The translations under genes were made by a program, and so were the position numbers. Below are positions 1 through 7,585 of a stretch of DNA of 64,000 nucleotides, one piece after another. The stretch comes from Euzebya pacifica (GTDB lineage: Bacteria > Actinomycetota > Nitriliruptoria > Euzebyales > Euzebyaceae). Location of the stretch: positions 4,841,910-4,905,909 of the forward strand of contig NZ_CP031165.1 in NCBI RefSeq assembly GCF_003344865.1, given 5' to 3'. Numbering within the stretch: position 1 is the stretch's first letter; each line of letters opens with the position of its first letter. The notes beneath the pieces are model-generated. The model searched no databases. It was not told where the DNA came from and worked only from the letters and a program-made list of their open reading frames with translations.

Positions 1-802
1 CGGCGGGGGTCTGCTGGACCTCCGCCGGTGTGCCCAGCGCGATCGGCTCGCCGAAGTTCAGGGCGAGCACGCGGTCCGCGATGCTCATCACGACGGCCAT
101 GTCGTGCTCGATCAGCAGCACGGTGACGTCCAGCTCGGCCCGGATCTCGTAGATGAAGCGGACGACATCCAGCTTCTCCTCCACCGTCATGCCGGCCATG
201 GGCTCGTCGAGCAGCAGCAGGTCGGGCTCCATGGCCAGCACGCGGCCCAGCTCGATCCGCTTCTGCAGGCCGTAGGGCAGGTCGCCGACGGGCTCGAAGC
301 GCAGGTGCGAGATCTCCAGCAGGTCCATGACCCGTTCGACGGCGGCACGCGCCTCGACCTCCTCCTTCACGGCCCGGCGGGTGCGGAACCCCGAGGCGAA
401 GACCCCACCACGCTGGTGGATGTAGCGCCCCAGCATCATGTTGTCGAGCAGCGACAGCTGGGGGAACAGGCCGAGGTTCTGGAAGGTCCGCGACAGGCCC
501 ATGCGCACGACCTGGTGGGGCTTGCGGCCCAGCAGGCTGTGGGTGGTCCCGCCGGCGTCGGTGTAGTCCACGACCGCGCCCGGGTTGGGTTGGTAGACGC
601 CGGTGATGGCGTTGACCAGCGAGGTCTTGCCGGCGCCGTTGGGGCCGATGAGGGCGAACAGCTCGCCGCGCTGGACCTGGGCGGTCACCCCGTTGCAGGC
701 CTTCAGCCCGCCGAACTGCACGGTGACGTCGCTGAGGGTCAGGATGGGGGCGGACTGGGTGGCGGGGGTGTCGGTCATGATCTGGGTGGCGGGGGCGCTC
801 AC
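1..802 (-). CDS. livG: ABC transporter ATP-binding protein, LivG type (3' end outside window)
   Basis: This is one of the two cytoplasmic ATPases of a branched-chain amino-acid-type (HAAT) importer. The translation shows Walker A GPNGAGKT at about residues 53-60, the LivG-typical GLSRTFQNLGLFP stretch, and Walker B LLLLDEPMAGM. The final residues seen, EPIALGTPAEV, match the family C-terminus, so probably only 10-20 residues are missing. I chose the GTG at 802 because GGGAGGG lies 5 bases upstream and the GTG overlaps the livF stop as GTGA; the ATG at 778 has no ribosome site. It is the last visible gene of a five-gene leftward operon. The real substrate may not be an amino acid, because the operon shares an operator with an acyl-CoA ligase. 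Confidence 0.93.
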   Translation of the reverse strand, partial: MSAPATQIMTDTPATQSAPILTLSDVTVQFGGLKACNGVTAQVQRGELFALIGPNGAGKTSLVNAITGVYQPNPGAVVDYTDAGGTTHSLLGRKPHQVVRMGLSRTFQNLGLFPQLSLLDNMMLGRYIHQRGGVFASGFRTRRAVKEEVEARAAVERVMDLLEISHLRFEPVGDLPYGLQKRIELGRVLAMEPDLLLLDEPMAGMTVEEKLDVVRFIYEIRAELDVTVLLIEHDMAVVMSIADRVLALNFGEPIALGTPAEVQQTPA

Positions 803-1608
803 GAAGCCCTCCCGGTGTAGCGGGCGACGACAGCCTCGTAGGCGTCCTTGGCATCTCCGGCGCCGCCCAGGTAGTACTCCTGCACGTAGCCGTCCTCTCG
901 CAGGTCCTTGCTGGTCCCCTCGACCACGACCCGTCCGGTCTCCATCACGTAGCCGTACTTGCTGTGGGCGAGGGCGACGCGGGCGTTCTGCTCGATGGCG
1001 AGCACCCCCATCCCCTCCTCCTCGTTGAGCTGGCTGAGCAGGTCGAACAGGTCCCGCACGATCATGGGGGCCAGTCCCAGCGACAGCTCGTCGCAGATCA
1101 GCAGGCTCGGCTTGGCCATCAGCGCGCGGCCGACGGCGATCATCTGCTGTTCCCCGCCGGAGAGATATCCCGCACGATCGCTGCGGCGGGACACGAGCTG
1201 CGGGAACAGCTCGAACATCTTCTCCAGGTCGGCGTCGATCCCGTCGCCGTCGCTGCGGCTCGCTGCACCGACCAGCAGGTTCTCCTCCACCGTCAGGCGG
1301 GGGAACAACATGCGTCCCTCCGGCACCTGGCAGACACCGGCACGCACGACCTTGCGGGCGCCCGCAGCCTCGATGGGTTGCCCGTCGAGGGTGATGCTGC
1401 CTTGGCTGACGTTGCCGTCGTGCACGAAGAGCAGGTTGGTGATGGCCCGGACGAGGGTGGTCTTGCCGGCACCGTTGGCACCGAGGACGGACACGAATCC
1501 GCCCGGCGGGACCTGCATCGACACGCCGTCGAGCGCGATGACGCTGCCGGCGTAGTCCACCGCCAGCCCCTGGACCACCAGTCCTTCGTTCAGCTGCTGT
1601 ACGGCCAC
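799..1608 (-). CDS. livF: ABC transporter ATP-binding protein, LivF type
   Basis: This is the second ATPase of the HAAT importer, 269 residues. Walker A GANGAGKTT lies at residues 43-51, the ABC signature is YLSGGEQQM, and Walker B is LLICDELSLGL, where the usual DEP is DEL. The C-terminus AIEQNARVAL is typical of LivF. The open frame continues far upstream through livM as a shadow. I took the GTG at 1608, which gives MAVQQLNEGLVVQGLAV, places the domain start correctly and overlaps livM by 19 bases; AAGGGA lies 11 bases upstream. An exact start a few codons away is possible. It pairs with livG and acts on the membrane subunits livH and livM. Confidence 0.93.
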   Translation of the reverse strand: MAVQQLNEGLVVQGLAVDYAGSVIALDGVSMQVPPGGFVSVLGANGAGKTTLVRAITNLLFVHDGNVSQGSITLDGQPIEAAGARKVVRAGVCQVPEGRMLFPRLTVEENLLVGAASRSDGDGIDADLEKMFELFPQLVSRRSDRAGYLSGGEQQMIAVGRALMAKPSLLICDELSLGLAPMIVRDLFDLLSQLNEEEGMGVLAIEQNARVALAHSKYGYVMETGRVVVEGTSKDLREDGYVQEYYLGGAGDAKDAYEAVVARYTGRAS

Positions 1609-2711
1609 GAGCTCACGTATCCCTTCATGGACTTCCACACGCCGACCAGGCCCGTGGGGCGGGCGACCAGCACGATGACGATCAGGACACCGAAGATCGC
1701 CAGGTTCGTTTCGTTGGCGTAGTCCTGCAGGAACTCCACCGAGCGGATGCCGGGGACCTCGGCCCGGATCCAGTCGAACAGCACCGGCGCCATGTAGTAG
1801 AAGAACGCGCCGAACACCGCGCCTTGGAACGACGAGATCCCGCCGACGATGATCATGATGGCGTAGAAGAGCACCAGCTCGAAGGGGAACGAGTCCTCGC
1901 CGCGGGCGCCGATGTAGTAGGCACCGAGGGCACCGGTGAGGGAGGCGAAGGCCGAGGACAGGGCGAACGCCGTCAGCTTGGTGCGGGTGACGTTGATGCC
2001 GATCAGCGACGCCGAGACGTCCTTCTCGGCGATGGCCATGAAGGCGCGCCCCTCGCGGCTGCGGACCACGTTGGAGAGGAAGAGGACCGACAAGGTCGCC
2101 ATCGGGAGGAGCACCCAGTACCAGCGGAAGTTGCCGGCGATGGCGAAGATCCCGTTGTCGTCCGGGGTGATGAACGGCAGCCAGTGCAGCCAGGCGGGCA
2201 CCTCGGGGGCGGTGAAGATGATCGCGTTGAAGCCGAAGTAGCCCACGATGAACTTCTTGTAGGCCAGCAGGAAGAAGAAGTGGACGCCGAAGGTGGCGAT
2301 CAGCAGGTACAGGCCCTGGAAGCGCAGGGCCGGCAAGCCGACGATCACCCCGACCAGGCCACCGACGATCAACGACGCCACCATGACGACGACGAAGTTG
2401 ACCCCGTGCAGCTGGCCCATCCAGGCACCGAGCATGGTCCCGAGCATGAGGAAGGCGGCGTGGGCCACGCTGACCTGGTGGGTGTAGCCCAGCAGCAGGT
2501 TGAACGCGGCCGCGCCGATCGTGGCGATGAGCGCGAGGTTGATGGCGGGGAACCACGCCGTCCACGGGAAGTCCAGCGGCGGATCGAAGCCGGAGGACAA
2601 GGCGAAGGGAACCGCGATGGCAACGAGAACGACGGCGAGGGCGAGGAGTCGCTGCCCGCGTGTGCGGAGCAGGCGGAGGTCCTGGCGGTAGTCGGTGGTG
2701 GCAGTCTTCAT
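1590..2711 (-). CDS. livM: Branched-chain-type ABC transporter permease, LivM
   Basis: This is a 373-residue integral membrane subunit of the importer. The translation shows repeated hydrophobic helices, the family stretch NLLLGYTHQVSVAHAAFLMLG near residues 70-90, and the EAA-like cytoplasmic loop around EKDVSASLIGINVTRTKLTAF. The ATG at 2711 is preceded by GAGGAG at a good distance and lies 10 bases after the livH stop, so I rejected the longer in-frame extension. It should form the membrane pore with LivH. No periplasmic binding protein (LivK) gene is in this operon, so the binding protein must be encoded elsewhere or beyond the left edge. Confidence 0.93.
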   Translation of the reverse strand: MKTATTDYRQDLRLLRTRGQRLLALAVVLVAIAVPFALSSGFDPPLDFPWTAWFPAINLALIATIGAAAFNLLLGYTHQVSVAHAAFLMLGTMLGAWMGQLHGVNFVVVMVASLIVGGLVGVIVGLPALRFQGLYLLIATFGVHFFFLLAYKKFIVGYFGFNAIIFTAPEVPAWLHWLPFITPDDNGIFAIAGNFRWYWVLLPMATLSVLFLSNVVRSREGRAFMAIAEKDVSASLIGINVTRTKLTAFALSSAFASLTGALGAYYIGARGEDSFPFELVLFYAIMIIVGGISSFQGAVFGAFFYYMAPVLFDWIRAEVPGIRSVEFLQDYANETNLAIFGVLIVIVLVARPTGLVGVWKSMKGYVSSWPYSS

Positions 2712-2721
2712 GACGTGCTCC

Positions 2722-3594
2722 TCAGACCCGGACGAGCTGTCGAGTGCCGTACAGCCCGGACGGGCGCCACAGCAGGACGGCGAACATGATCCCGAAGGCG
2801 ATGACGTCGCGGTACTCCGCACCGAGGTACCCCGCGCCGACGCTCTCGACGATCCCGACCAGCAGGCCACCGAGGATGGCGCCGCCGACGGAGTCGATCC
2901 CGCCGAGGATCGCCGCGGGGAAGGCCCGAAGGCCGATCACCGCCACGCCGAGCGACACCGACGGGGTGTAGTGGGCGTACATGACGCCACCGATGGCCGC
3001 CATCGTCAGACCGATGCCCCAGGCCGCCGCGTAGATGCGGTTGGGGTCGATGCCCATCGCGGCGGCAGCCTCGAGGTTCTCGGCAACCGCGCGCATGTGC
3101 AGACCCAGCCGGCTGCGCTGGAAGAAGACGAGGAACGCGCCGACGGAGATGGCAGCGGCGAGCACCATGAACCCGTTGACGTAGGGGATGGTGACCGTGC
3201 CGAAGTTCAGCTGGCCCTGCGGAAGGGCGGTCAGGCGGCCGCGGGGGGTCGGGCCGTAGAAGATCAGCAGCCCGGCGCGGATGACGATCTCCAGGCCGAC
3301 GGTGACCAGCACCACGGAGAAGAACGGCTTGCCGACCATGTGCCGCATGATCCCGTAGTGCAGGATCACCCCGACCGCGGCGAGGATCACGGCGATCACC
3401 ACGAGGCTGACGGCGAACGGCAGCTCGAGCACGTCGATGAAGGTCACCGCCAGGTAGGTGGCGATCATCAGGAAGGAGCCGTGCGCGAAGTTCAGGACCG
3501 AGGTGGCCTTGAACACGAGCACGAAGCCCAGGGCGACCAGCGCGTAGATCGCGCCGATCGCTATCCCGTTGAGGAGGAGTTGCAGCAGGAACAC
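2722..3594 (-). CDS. livH: Branched-chain-type ABC transporter permease, LivH
   Basis: This is a 290-residue membrane permease. It starts with the LivH-typical FLLQLLLNGIAIGAIYALVA helix and contains the SVLNFAHGSFLMIATY motif and the loop RAVAENLEAAAAMGIDPNRI that contacts the ATPases. Start is GTG at 3594 with GGAAGG 8 bases upstream. It lies 46 bases downstream of a SnoaL-like gene on the same strand, and both probably belong to one transcript starting at the operator near 4150. The shared control with a divergent acyl-CoA ligase suggests uptake of an organic acid rather than of leucine, but that is inference. Confidence 0.93.
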   Translation of the reverse strand: MFLLQLLLNGIAIGAIYALVALGFVLVFKATSVLNFAHGSFLMIATYLAVTFIDVLELPFAVSLVVIAVILAAVGVILHYGIMRHMVGKPFFSVVLVTVGLEIVIRAGLLIFYGPTPRGRLTALPQGQLNFGTVTIPYVNGFMVLAAAISVGAFLVFFQRSRLGLHMRAVAENLEAAAAMGIDPNRIYAAAWGIGLTMAAIGGVMYAHYTPSVSLGVAVIGLRAFPAAILGGIDSVGGAILGGLLVGIVESVGAGYLGAEYRDVIAFGIMFAVLLWRPSGLYGTRQLVRV

Positions 3595-3640
3595 CGCGTG
3601 GACCTTCCGTAGGCTCTTGGTTTCGGGGGGTGGGTAGGGA

Positions 3641-4111
3641 TCAGCTGGCGGTGTCGGCGAACGGGCGGTCCGGATGGCCCGGGTACCAGTCGTCGGGAAT
3701 CGCGTCCCATGGGGGCTCGGAGTCGACCCCGTGCAGGGTGTGCTCCACGACGGTCCATTCGCCGTCGCGGCGTTCGAGCACGTCGACGATCCGGGCCCAC
3801 AGCTGCCAGATGCGGCCGTCGGACTTCATCCGGTGCACCGCGTCGACGTAGGCCATCAGCTCGGCCCGGTCGCCATCGACGGTGACCTGGAAGTTGGAGA
3901 CGTGATGGGAGGTGCGGCCGTACTGGCCGAGCACCGCGGCAAGGGTGCGGGCGTAGGCGTCACGACCCTCCACCACACGACCGGTCATGATGTCGATGCG
4001 CGCGTCCTCGGCGAAGACCGCCGCGGCCCCTTCGGGGTCCTTGGCGTCGACTCGGTCGAAGTAGGTGACGAACACCTGCTCGACCTCTCGGATTGCGGCC
4101 AGATCGGTCAC
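3641..4111 (-). CDS. SnoaL-like (NTF2-fold) protein, possible isomerase, dehydratase or hydrolase
   Basis: This 156-residue protein has the pattern of the SnoaL/NTF2 superfamily: an N-terminal helix pair (REVEQVFVTYFDRVDAKDPEGAAAVFAEDARID), GRDAYARTLAAV, then strands ending in DGEWTVVEHTLHGVDSEPPW. A C-terminal tail with Trp and Pro follows. Relatives act as small cone-shaped enzymes on steroids, polyketides or terpene epoxides. The reaction here cannot be told from sequence. It is the first gene of the liv operon and lies next to the perfect operator at 4139-4168. A second relative with a similar tail (10267-10731; both end near LHGxxSEP) is under a related operator, which suggests both serve the same pathway. 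Confidence 0.8.
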   Translation of the reverse strand: MTDLAAIREVEQVFVTYFDRVDAKDPEGAAAVFAEDARIDIMTGRVVEGRDAYARTLAAVLGQYGRTSHHVSNFQVTVDGDRAELMAYVDAVHRMKSDGRIWQLWARIVDVLERRDGEWTVVEHTLHGVDSEPPWDAIPDDWYPGHPDRPFADTAS

Positions 4112-4138
4112 GCGGAGCGGCTCCTCAGCATTGATGGC

Positions 4139-4168
4139 ACTAACTTACCGAATGGTCGGTAAGTTAGT
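4139..4168. promoter_or_regulatory. Operator 1: perfect 13-4-13 palindrome between liv operon and acyl-CoA ligase
   Basis: The arms ACTAACTTACCGA and TCGGTAAGTTAGT are exact reverse complements around ATGG. The core TACCGAATGGTCGGTA (4145-4160 region) matches nine other sites in the window. On both sides the terminal TA continues as TAAGTT, a TAnnnT hexamer, so binding would cover a promoter in each direction. A TetR-family repressor is the likely ligand; the resemblance to the TetR-type PfmR box of Thermus is from memory. Confidence 0.85.
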
Positions 4169-4199
4169 CTAGCCCCGCATCGTCCGGGGACTCAACAAG

Positions 4200-4205
4200 T
4201 ATATT
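4200..4205 (+). promoter_or_regulatory. Putative -10 element of a leaderless acyl-CoA ligase transcript
   Basis: TATATT ends 7 bases before the ATG at 4213 and no Shine-Dalgarno is visible in front of that ATG. This is the layout of actinobacterial leaderless genes. The -35 region is not obvious. Confidence 0.45.
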
Positions 4206-4212
4206 CATACGC

Positions 4213-5829
4213 ATGGATTACCTGGGCCAGCACATCGGACGAATCGTCCGCGAACGGGCCAGCACGTCACCCGACGTGCCGGTCGTCACGATCAGCCCGG
4301 ACGGGGCGGAACCGGGGACCCCCGGCGTCCCGATCACCTACGCCGAGCTGGACGACCGGACCGAGGTCATGGCCGCCGCCCTGACCCGAGCGGGGGTCAC
4401 GAAGGGCGATCGGGCCGCGGTGATGCTGGCCAACGGGCCGTCGTTCGTGCACAGCTGGATCGGCATGGCGAAGGCGGGCGTGGTCGAGGTGCCGCTGCAC
4501 ACCGCATCGCGAGGCGACGGGCTGCGCCACGCCCTGGGCCTGACCGGCGCATCGCTGGCCGTGGTCGACGAGCGGGCGCTGCAGCGCATCGGCGATGTGG
4601 CCCACGACCTGCCGTCGTTGCGGACGCTGGTGGTCTGCGGTGACCCGGACGATCTGCCCGGTCGGGTCGGTGGCGCCGACGTGGTGTCCATGTCGGACTT
4701 CGTGCACGGCGTCCGGCCGGGGCCGGCGGTGGACGTGGCGGACACCGATCCATCGGTGGTGCTGTTCACCTCGGGCACGACCGGTCCGTCGAAGGGTGTC
4801 GTGCTGTCGCATCGGGCGAACACCCGGCTGGCGTGGTCGGTGGGGCAGGGCGCCGGCTTCCAGCGAAGCGAGGTGCTGTTCACGACCTTCCCGTTGTTCC
4901 ACGTCGCCGCCCGATACGTCTCGACCCTCGCGGCGATGCTGGTGGAGGGCCGCGTCGTCATCCGCGAACGCTTCTCCGCCAGCCGGTTCTGGGAGGAGTG
5001 CGCAGAGGAGGGCGTGACGGCCGTGCACTACCTGGGCTCGCTGCTCACGATGTTGCTCAAGCAGCCCGCCCGGTCGGTGGACAGCGGCCACGGGGTGCGG
5101 GTGGGGTACGGGGCGGGTGCACCCAAGCCGGTGGCCGAGGCGTTCACCGAACGGTTCGGGGTGCCGCTGCACGAGCTGTACGGCATGACGGAGACGGGCG
5201 CGGTGACGATGAACCGGGCCGGCGCGTACCGGCTGGGCTCGTGCGGCACGGCGCTGGAGGACTGCGAGGTCGCCGTGGTCGGTGCCGATGACGAGGCGTT
5301 GCCTGCGGGCGAGGTCGGGGAGATCGTCACCCGCCCGTCGGTGCCACACATCATGATCGAGCAGTACGAGGGCATGCCCGAGGCGACGGTGGACGCCTTC
5401 CGGAATCTCTGGTTCCACACCGGCGACCGGGGCTGGCTGGACGCCGACGGCTTCCTGCACTTCGTCGGCCGACAGAAGGACGCCATCCGGCGGCGGGGCG
5501 AGAACGTGTCGGCCTTCGAGGTCGAGGTGGTGCTGGAGGATCACCCGTCGGTGGCGGGCAGCGCCGTGGTCGGTGTGCCCGACGAGATCAGCGGCGAGGA
5601 GATCCTGGCCTACCTGGAGCTGCGCGAGGGGGCGGTTCTGGACGTCGCGTCGGTGCTGGACCACTGCCAGACCCGCCTGCCCCACTTCGCGGTCCCCCGC
5701 TACGTCGCTGCCGTGGCGTCCCTCCCCCGCAACACCTCCCAGCGGGTCCAGAAGCACCTCCTGGACGTCTCCGCCACCGCGGACGGCGTCGTCGACCGCG
5801 AGGCGATCGGCTACGTCGTCACCCGCTGA
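4213..5829 (+). CDS. Acyl-CoA synthetase (AMP-forming), FadD type
   Basis: This 538-residue enzyme is an ANL-superfamily ligase that activates a carboxylic acid to its CoA thioester through an acyl-adenylate. The AMP-binding P-loop TSGTTGPSKG lies near residue 186, the A5 motif YGMTETG near residue 322, and the C-terminal hinge and lid region contains WFHTGDRGWLDADGFLHFVGRQKDAIRRRGENVS. The catalytic lysine region near the C-terminus reads LPRNTSQRVQK. The head MDYLGQHIGRIVRERA resembles crotonobetaine/carnitine-CoA ligase relatives. It is transcribed divergently from the SnoaL-liv operon across operator 1, so import and activation are probably co-induced. It is one of three such ligases in the cluster. 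Confidence 0.92.
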   Translation: MDYLGQHIGRIVRERASTSPDVPVVTISPDGAEPGTPGVPITYAELDDRTEVMAAALTRAGVTKGDRAAVMLANGPSFVHSWIGMAKAGVVEVPLHTASRGDGLRHALGLTGASLAVVDERALQRIGDVAHDLPSLRTLVVCGDPDDLPGRVGGADVVSMSDFVHGVRPGPAVDVADTDPSVVLFTSGTTGPSKGVVLSHRANTRLAWSVGQGAGFQRSEVLFTTFPLFHVAARYVSTLAAMLVEGRVVIRERFSASRFWEECAEEGVTAVHYLGSLLTMLLKQPARSVDSGHGVRVGYGAGAPKPVAEAFTERFGVPLHELYGMTETGAVTMNRAGAYRLGSCGTALEDCEVAVVGADDEALPAGEVGEIVTRPSVPHIMIEQYEGMPEATVDAFRNLWFHTGDRGWLDADGFLHFVGRQKDAIRRRGENVSAFEVEVVLEDHPSVAGSAVVGVPDEISGEEILAYLELREGAVLDVASVLDHCQTRLPHFAVPRYVAAVASLPRNTSQRVQKHLLDVSATADGVVDREAIGYVVTR

Positions 5830-5850
5830 TCCCGGAACGGATCGGCGGGT
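5821..5850. terminator. Bidirectional hairpin between convergent genes
   Basis: ACCCGCTGATCC and GGATCGGCGGGT form a 12-bp stem with a single T-G wobble and a 6-base loop. It includes the stop codon of the ligase and lies just before the stop of the convergent UGSC gene. No U-tract follows, which is common in actinobacteria. Confidence 0.6.
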
Positions 5851-5854
5851 TGGG

Positions 5855-6385
5855 TCAGGTTGAGAGGCGGGCGGCGACGTCTGGGGCGAAGCGGTCGGCG
5901 AGGGCCTGCAGCGCCGCGTCATCCTTGGTGGACACCGGGTGGGGAACCATGACCGTGGGGTAGGCGGGCGCGCCGAGGGTTGCCCCGAAGCGGGCGGCCA
6001 GGCCCTGGAAGGGCTCGGTCATGACGAGCGTGGCGGGGATTCCCAGCCGCTCGAACTGGACGGAGTCGTGCAAACTGCACGCGGTGCACGCACCTCAGTC
6101 ACCGAGGCCGGAGATGACCAGGTGCGAGCGGGCCGCCAGCATCCGGGTCACGTCGGCGTCCAGCGGGGCACCGGCAGAGGGTTTGGTGTGGACCTCGACG
6201 TGGGCGACGCCCAGGAGGTCGCGGAGCCGCTCGCCGATGTGGCTGAGCAGCGCCTTGGCGTTGGGCTTGCCGTTGTCGACGACGAGCAGCCGGGCGTCGG
6301 TGGGAAGGGGGACGCGGGGGGCAAGCTCCAGCGCGTCGGCAGCGGCGTCGGCCATGTCGGGCCGGTGGACGCGGATAACGGTCAC
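5855..6385 (-). CDS. UGSC-family (seleno)protein with in-frame TGA, putative selenocysteine 97
   Basis: Read from GTG 6385 to TGA 5855 this is a 177-codon frame interrupted only by TGA at 6097-6095 (codon 97). Upstream of it the protein reads VTVIRVHRPDMADAAAD ... LVISGLGD. Downstream, in the same frame, it reads GACTACSLHDSVQFERLGIP. The joined motif GD-U-GACTACSxHD matches the known UGSC family, where U is Sec or Cys in a [UC]G[SA]C redox-like motif. No ATG or GTG start with a ribosome site precedes the downstream half. The GTG start overlaps the stop of the upstream partner as GTGA, so the two are translationally coupled. Function is unknown; a thiol or selenol redox role is inferred. The alternative is a true stop and a pseudogene. 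Confidence 0.8.
6067..6097 (-). promoter_or_regulatory. Putative bacterial SECIS element after the in-frame TGA
   Basis: Directly after TGA the mRNA-sense strand carries GGTGCGTGCACC (5-bp stem, 2-base loop). Next comes CGTGCAGTTTGCACG, a perfect 6-bp stem with loop GTT at 6067-6081. The first loop G lies 20 bases after the TGA. In the E. coli fdhF SECIS the loop GGUC starts 19 bases after UGA and is also closed by a GCA/UGC stem. The bulged U of the E. coli element is not present. Confidence 0.55.
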
Positions 6386-7503
6386 GGCCGCTCCTCCCCC
6401 ACTGGCGGGAGGGTGACCTCGCAGCCGTCGGGGCCGCAGTCGGGCAGCGCCTCGCCCGGCGGGCGGACACGCCGGCTGACCGCACGGGCCAGGGCGACGT
6501 CGACCGGGGCCCACGACGGGATGTAGGCCGACCAGCCCGCCCCGGCGCCGCCGGCGGTCACGACGAACACGTCGTCGGGGGTCGGCACGGTCGCAAGCTT
6601 GCCGTCCGCCCCGGGAACCAGGTCGTGGGAGCTGCCCTCCGGCAGGTCGATGCCTGCCGCCAACAGCTCGTCGGGGGTGATGCGTGAGGCCTCGGCGAGG
6701 AACTCCTGGACGTCGCGGCGACTCCAGCCGGCCTCGACGACGGCGAGCTGGTGTTCGTGGCCGAGGACGACGACGCCCTGGCCACCCTTGCCGGACACGA
6801 AGTTGGAGGGGACCTTCATCGCGGCGGCGAAGGTCAGCAGCAGGCGTTCGGGGTCCTCGACCAGGTGGTTGGCGACCTGCCGGGGCCCCTCGCTGGGCAC
6901 GACGGTGACCACGGTGTCGTCGGGAGCGAAGCCGAGGTCGGCGGCCAACGGTTGCCACGGCGAACGCGGCGGGTCCTCGGCGAAGCAGAGGGTGTACTTG
7001 CCGGGGTGGCCCATCGAGCTGCCGTCGAGCCCACCGCTCTTGGCACCGAGCACGTTGCTGGCCACGAGGCGGAGCGTCCGGCCGATCGTGGCGTTGGCGC
7101 GGTTGCCCGAGCCCAACGCGTTGTGCGTGCCGTTCATCCCCACCTCGCGGGCCATGGGGCCGCTGACGATGGTGCAGATCGCGGCGCCGCCGGTGCTGGT
7201 GGTGGCGGTGTGGGCGTTGAACGCCGGGTCGAGCATCGCCGACACCCCGGCGATGACGATCGGGAAGTACTCCGGCTTGCAGCCGGCCATGACGGCGTTG
7301 ATGGCGGCCTTCTCGACCGTGACGGCGATCCCGCGCTGAGGGACGGTGCCGAGGACGTCGTCGGGGTCGGTCACCCCGGCGGCCAGCATCATGTCGAGGA
7401 CACGGTCGGGGGTTGGGGGGACGATCGGCAGGCCGTCGGTCCACCCCTCCTCGAAGAAGCGTTCCTGCACGTCGACGTCATCGATCTCGATGAGGTCCGT
7501 CAT
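6382..7503 (-). CDS. Conserved protein of unknown function, partner of the UGSC protein
   Basis: This 373-residue protein has no domain I can name. It begins with an acidic helix, VQERFFEEGWTDGLPIVPPT, followed by a strongly patterned segment MAGCKPEYFPIVIAGVSAM and a Gly/Asn-rich stretch with NGTHNALGSGNRANATIGR. Near the C-terminus is DCGPDGC, a Cys pair. It is soluble, with no signal peptide. ATG 7503 has GGAGGAGAAGG upstream. Its 4-base GTGA overlap with the UGSC gene suggests a stoichiometric complex in which this large subunit may bind the substrate and the small subunit supply the selenol. That is inference. Operator 2 lies directly upstream and its end forms the -10-like TAGTAT. Confidence 0.75.
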   Translation of the reverse strand: MTDLIEIDDVDVQERFFEEGWTDGLPIVPPTPDRVLDMMLAAGVTDPDDVLGTVPQRGIAVTVEKAAINAVMAGCKPEYFPIVIAGVSAMLDPAFNAHTATTSTGGAAICTIVSGPMAREVGMNGTHNALGSGNRANATIGRTLRLVASNVLGAKSGGLDGSSMGHPGKYTLCFAEDPPRSPWQPLAADLGFAPDDTVVTVVPSEGPRQVANHLVEDPERLLLTFAAAMKVPSNFVSGKGGQGVVVLGHEHQLAVVEAGWSRRDVQEFLAEASRITPDELLAAGIDLPEGSSHDLVPGADGKLATVPTPDDVFVVTAGGAGAGWSAYIPSWAPVDVALARAVSRRVRPPGEALPDCGPDGCEVTLPPVGEERP

Positions 7504-7544
7504 GTGGCCTTCTCCTCCTTCCGGTGCAATGATGCGCACAATAC

Positions 7545-7564
7545 TACCAACCGTCCGGTTGGTA
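7545..7564. promoter_or_regulatory. Operator 2: 20-bp perfect palindrome
   Basis: TACCAACCGTCCGGTTGGTA is exactly self-complementary apart from the central pair. It can be read as two overlapping copies of the 16-bp core. Leftwards its end continues into TAGTAT, a good -10 for the UGSC operon; rightwards it lies 21 bases before the GTG of the transporter gene. Confidence 0.8.
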
Positions 7565-7585
7565 AAGACGTTGGGGAGGCAAGGC

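Noticed and set aside
5855-6073. A separate 72-residue gene downstream of the TGA
   Set aside because: It starts only at a TTG without ribosome site and is the direct in-frame continuation of the upstream half.
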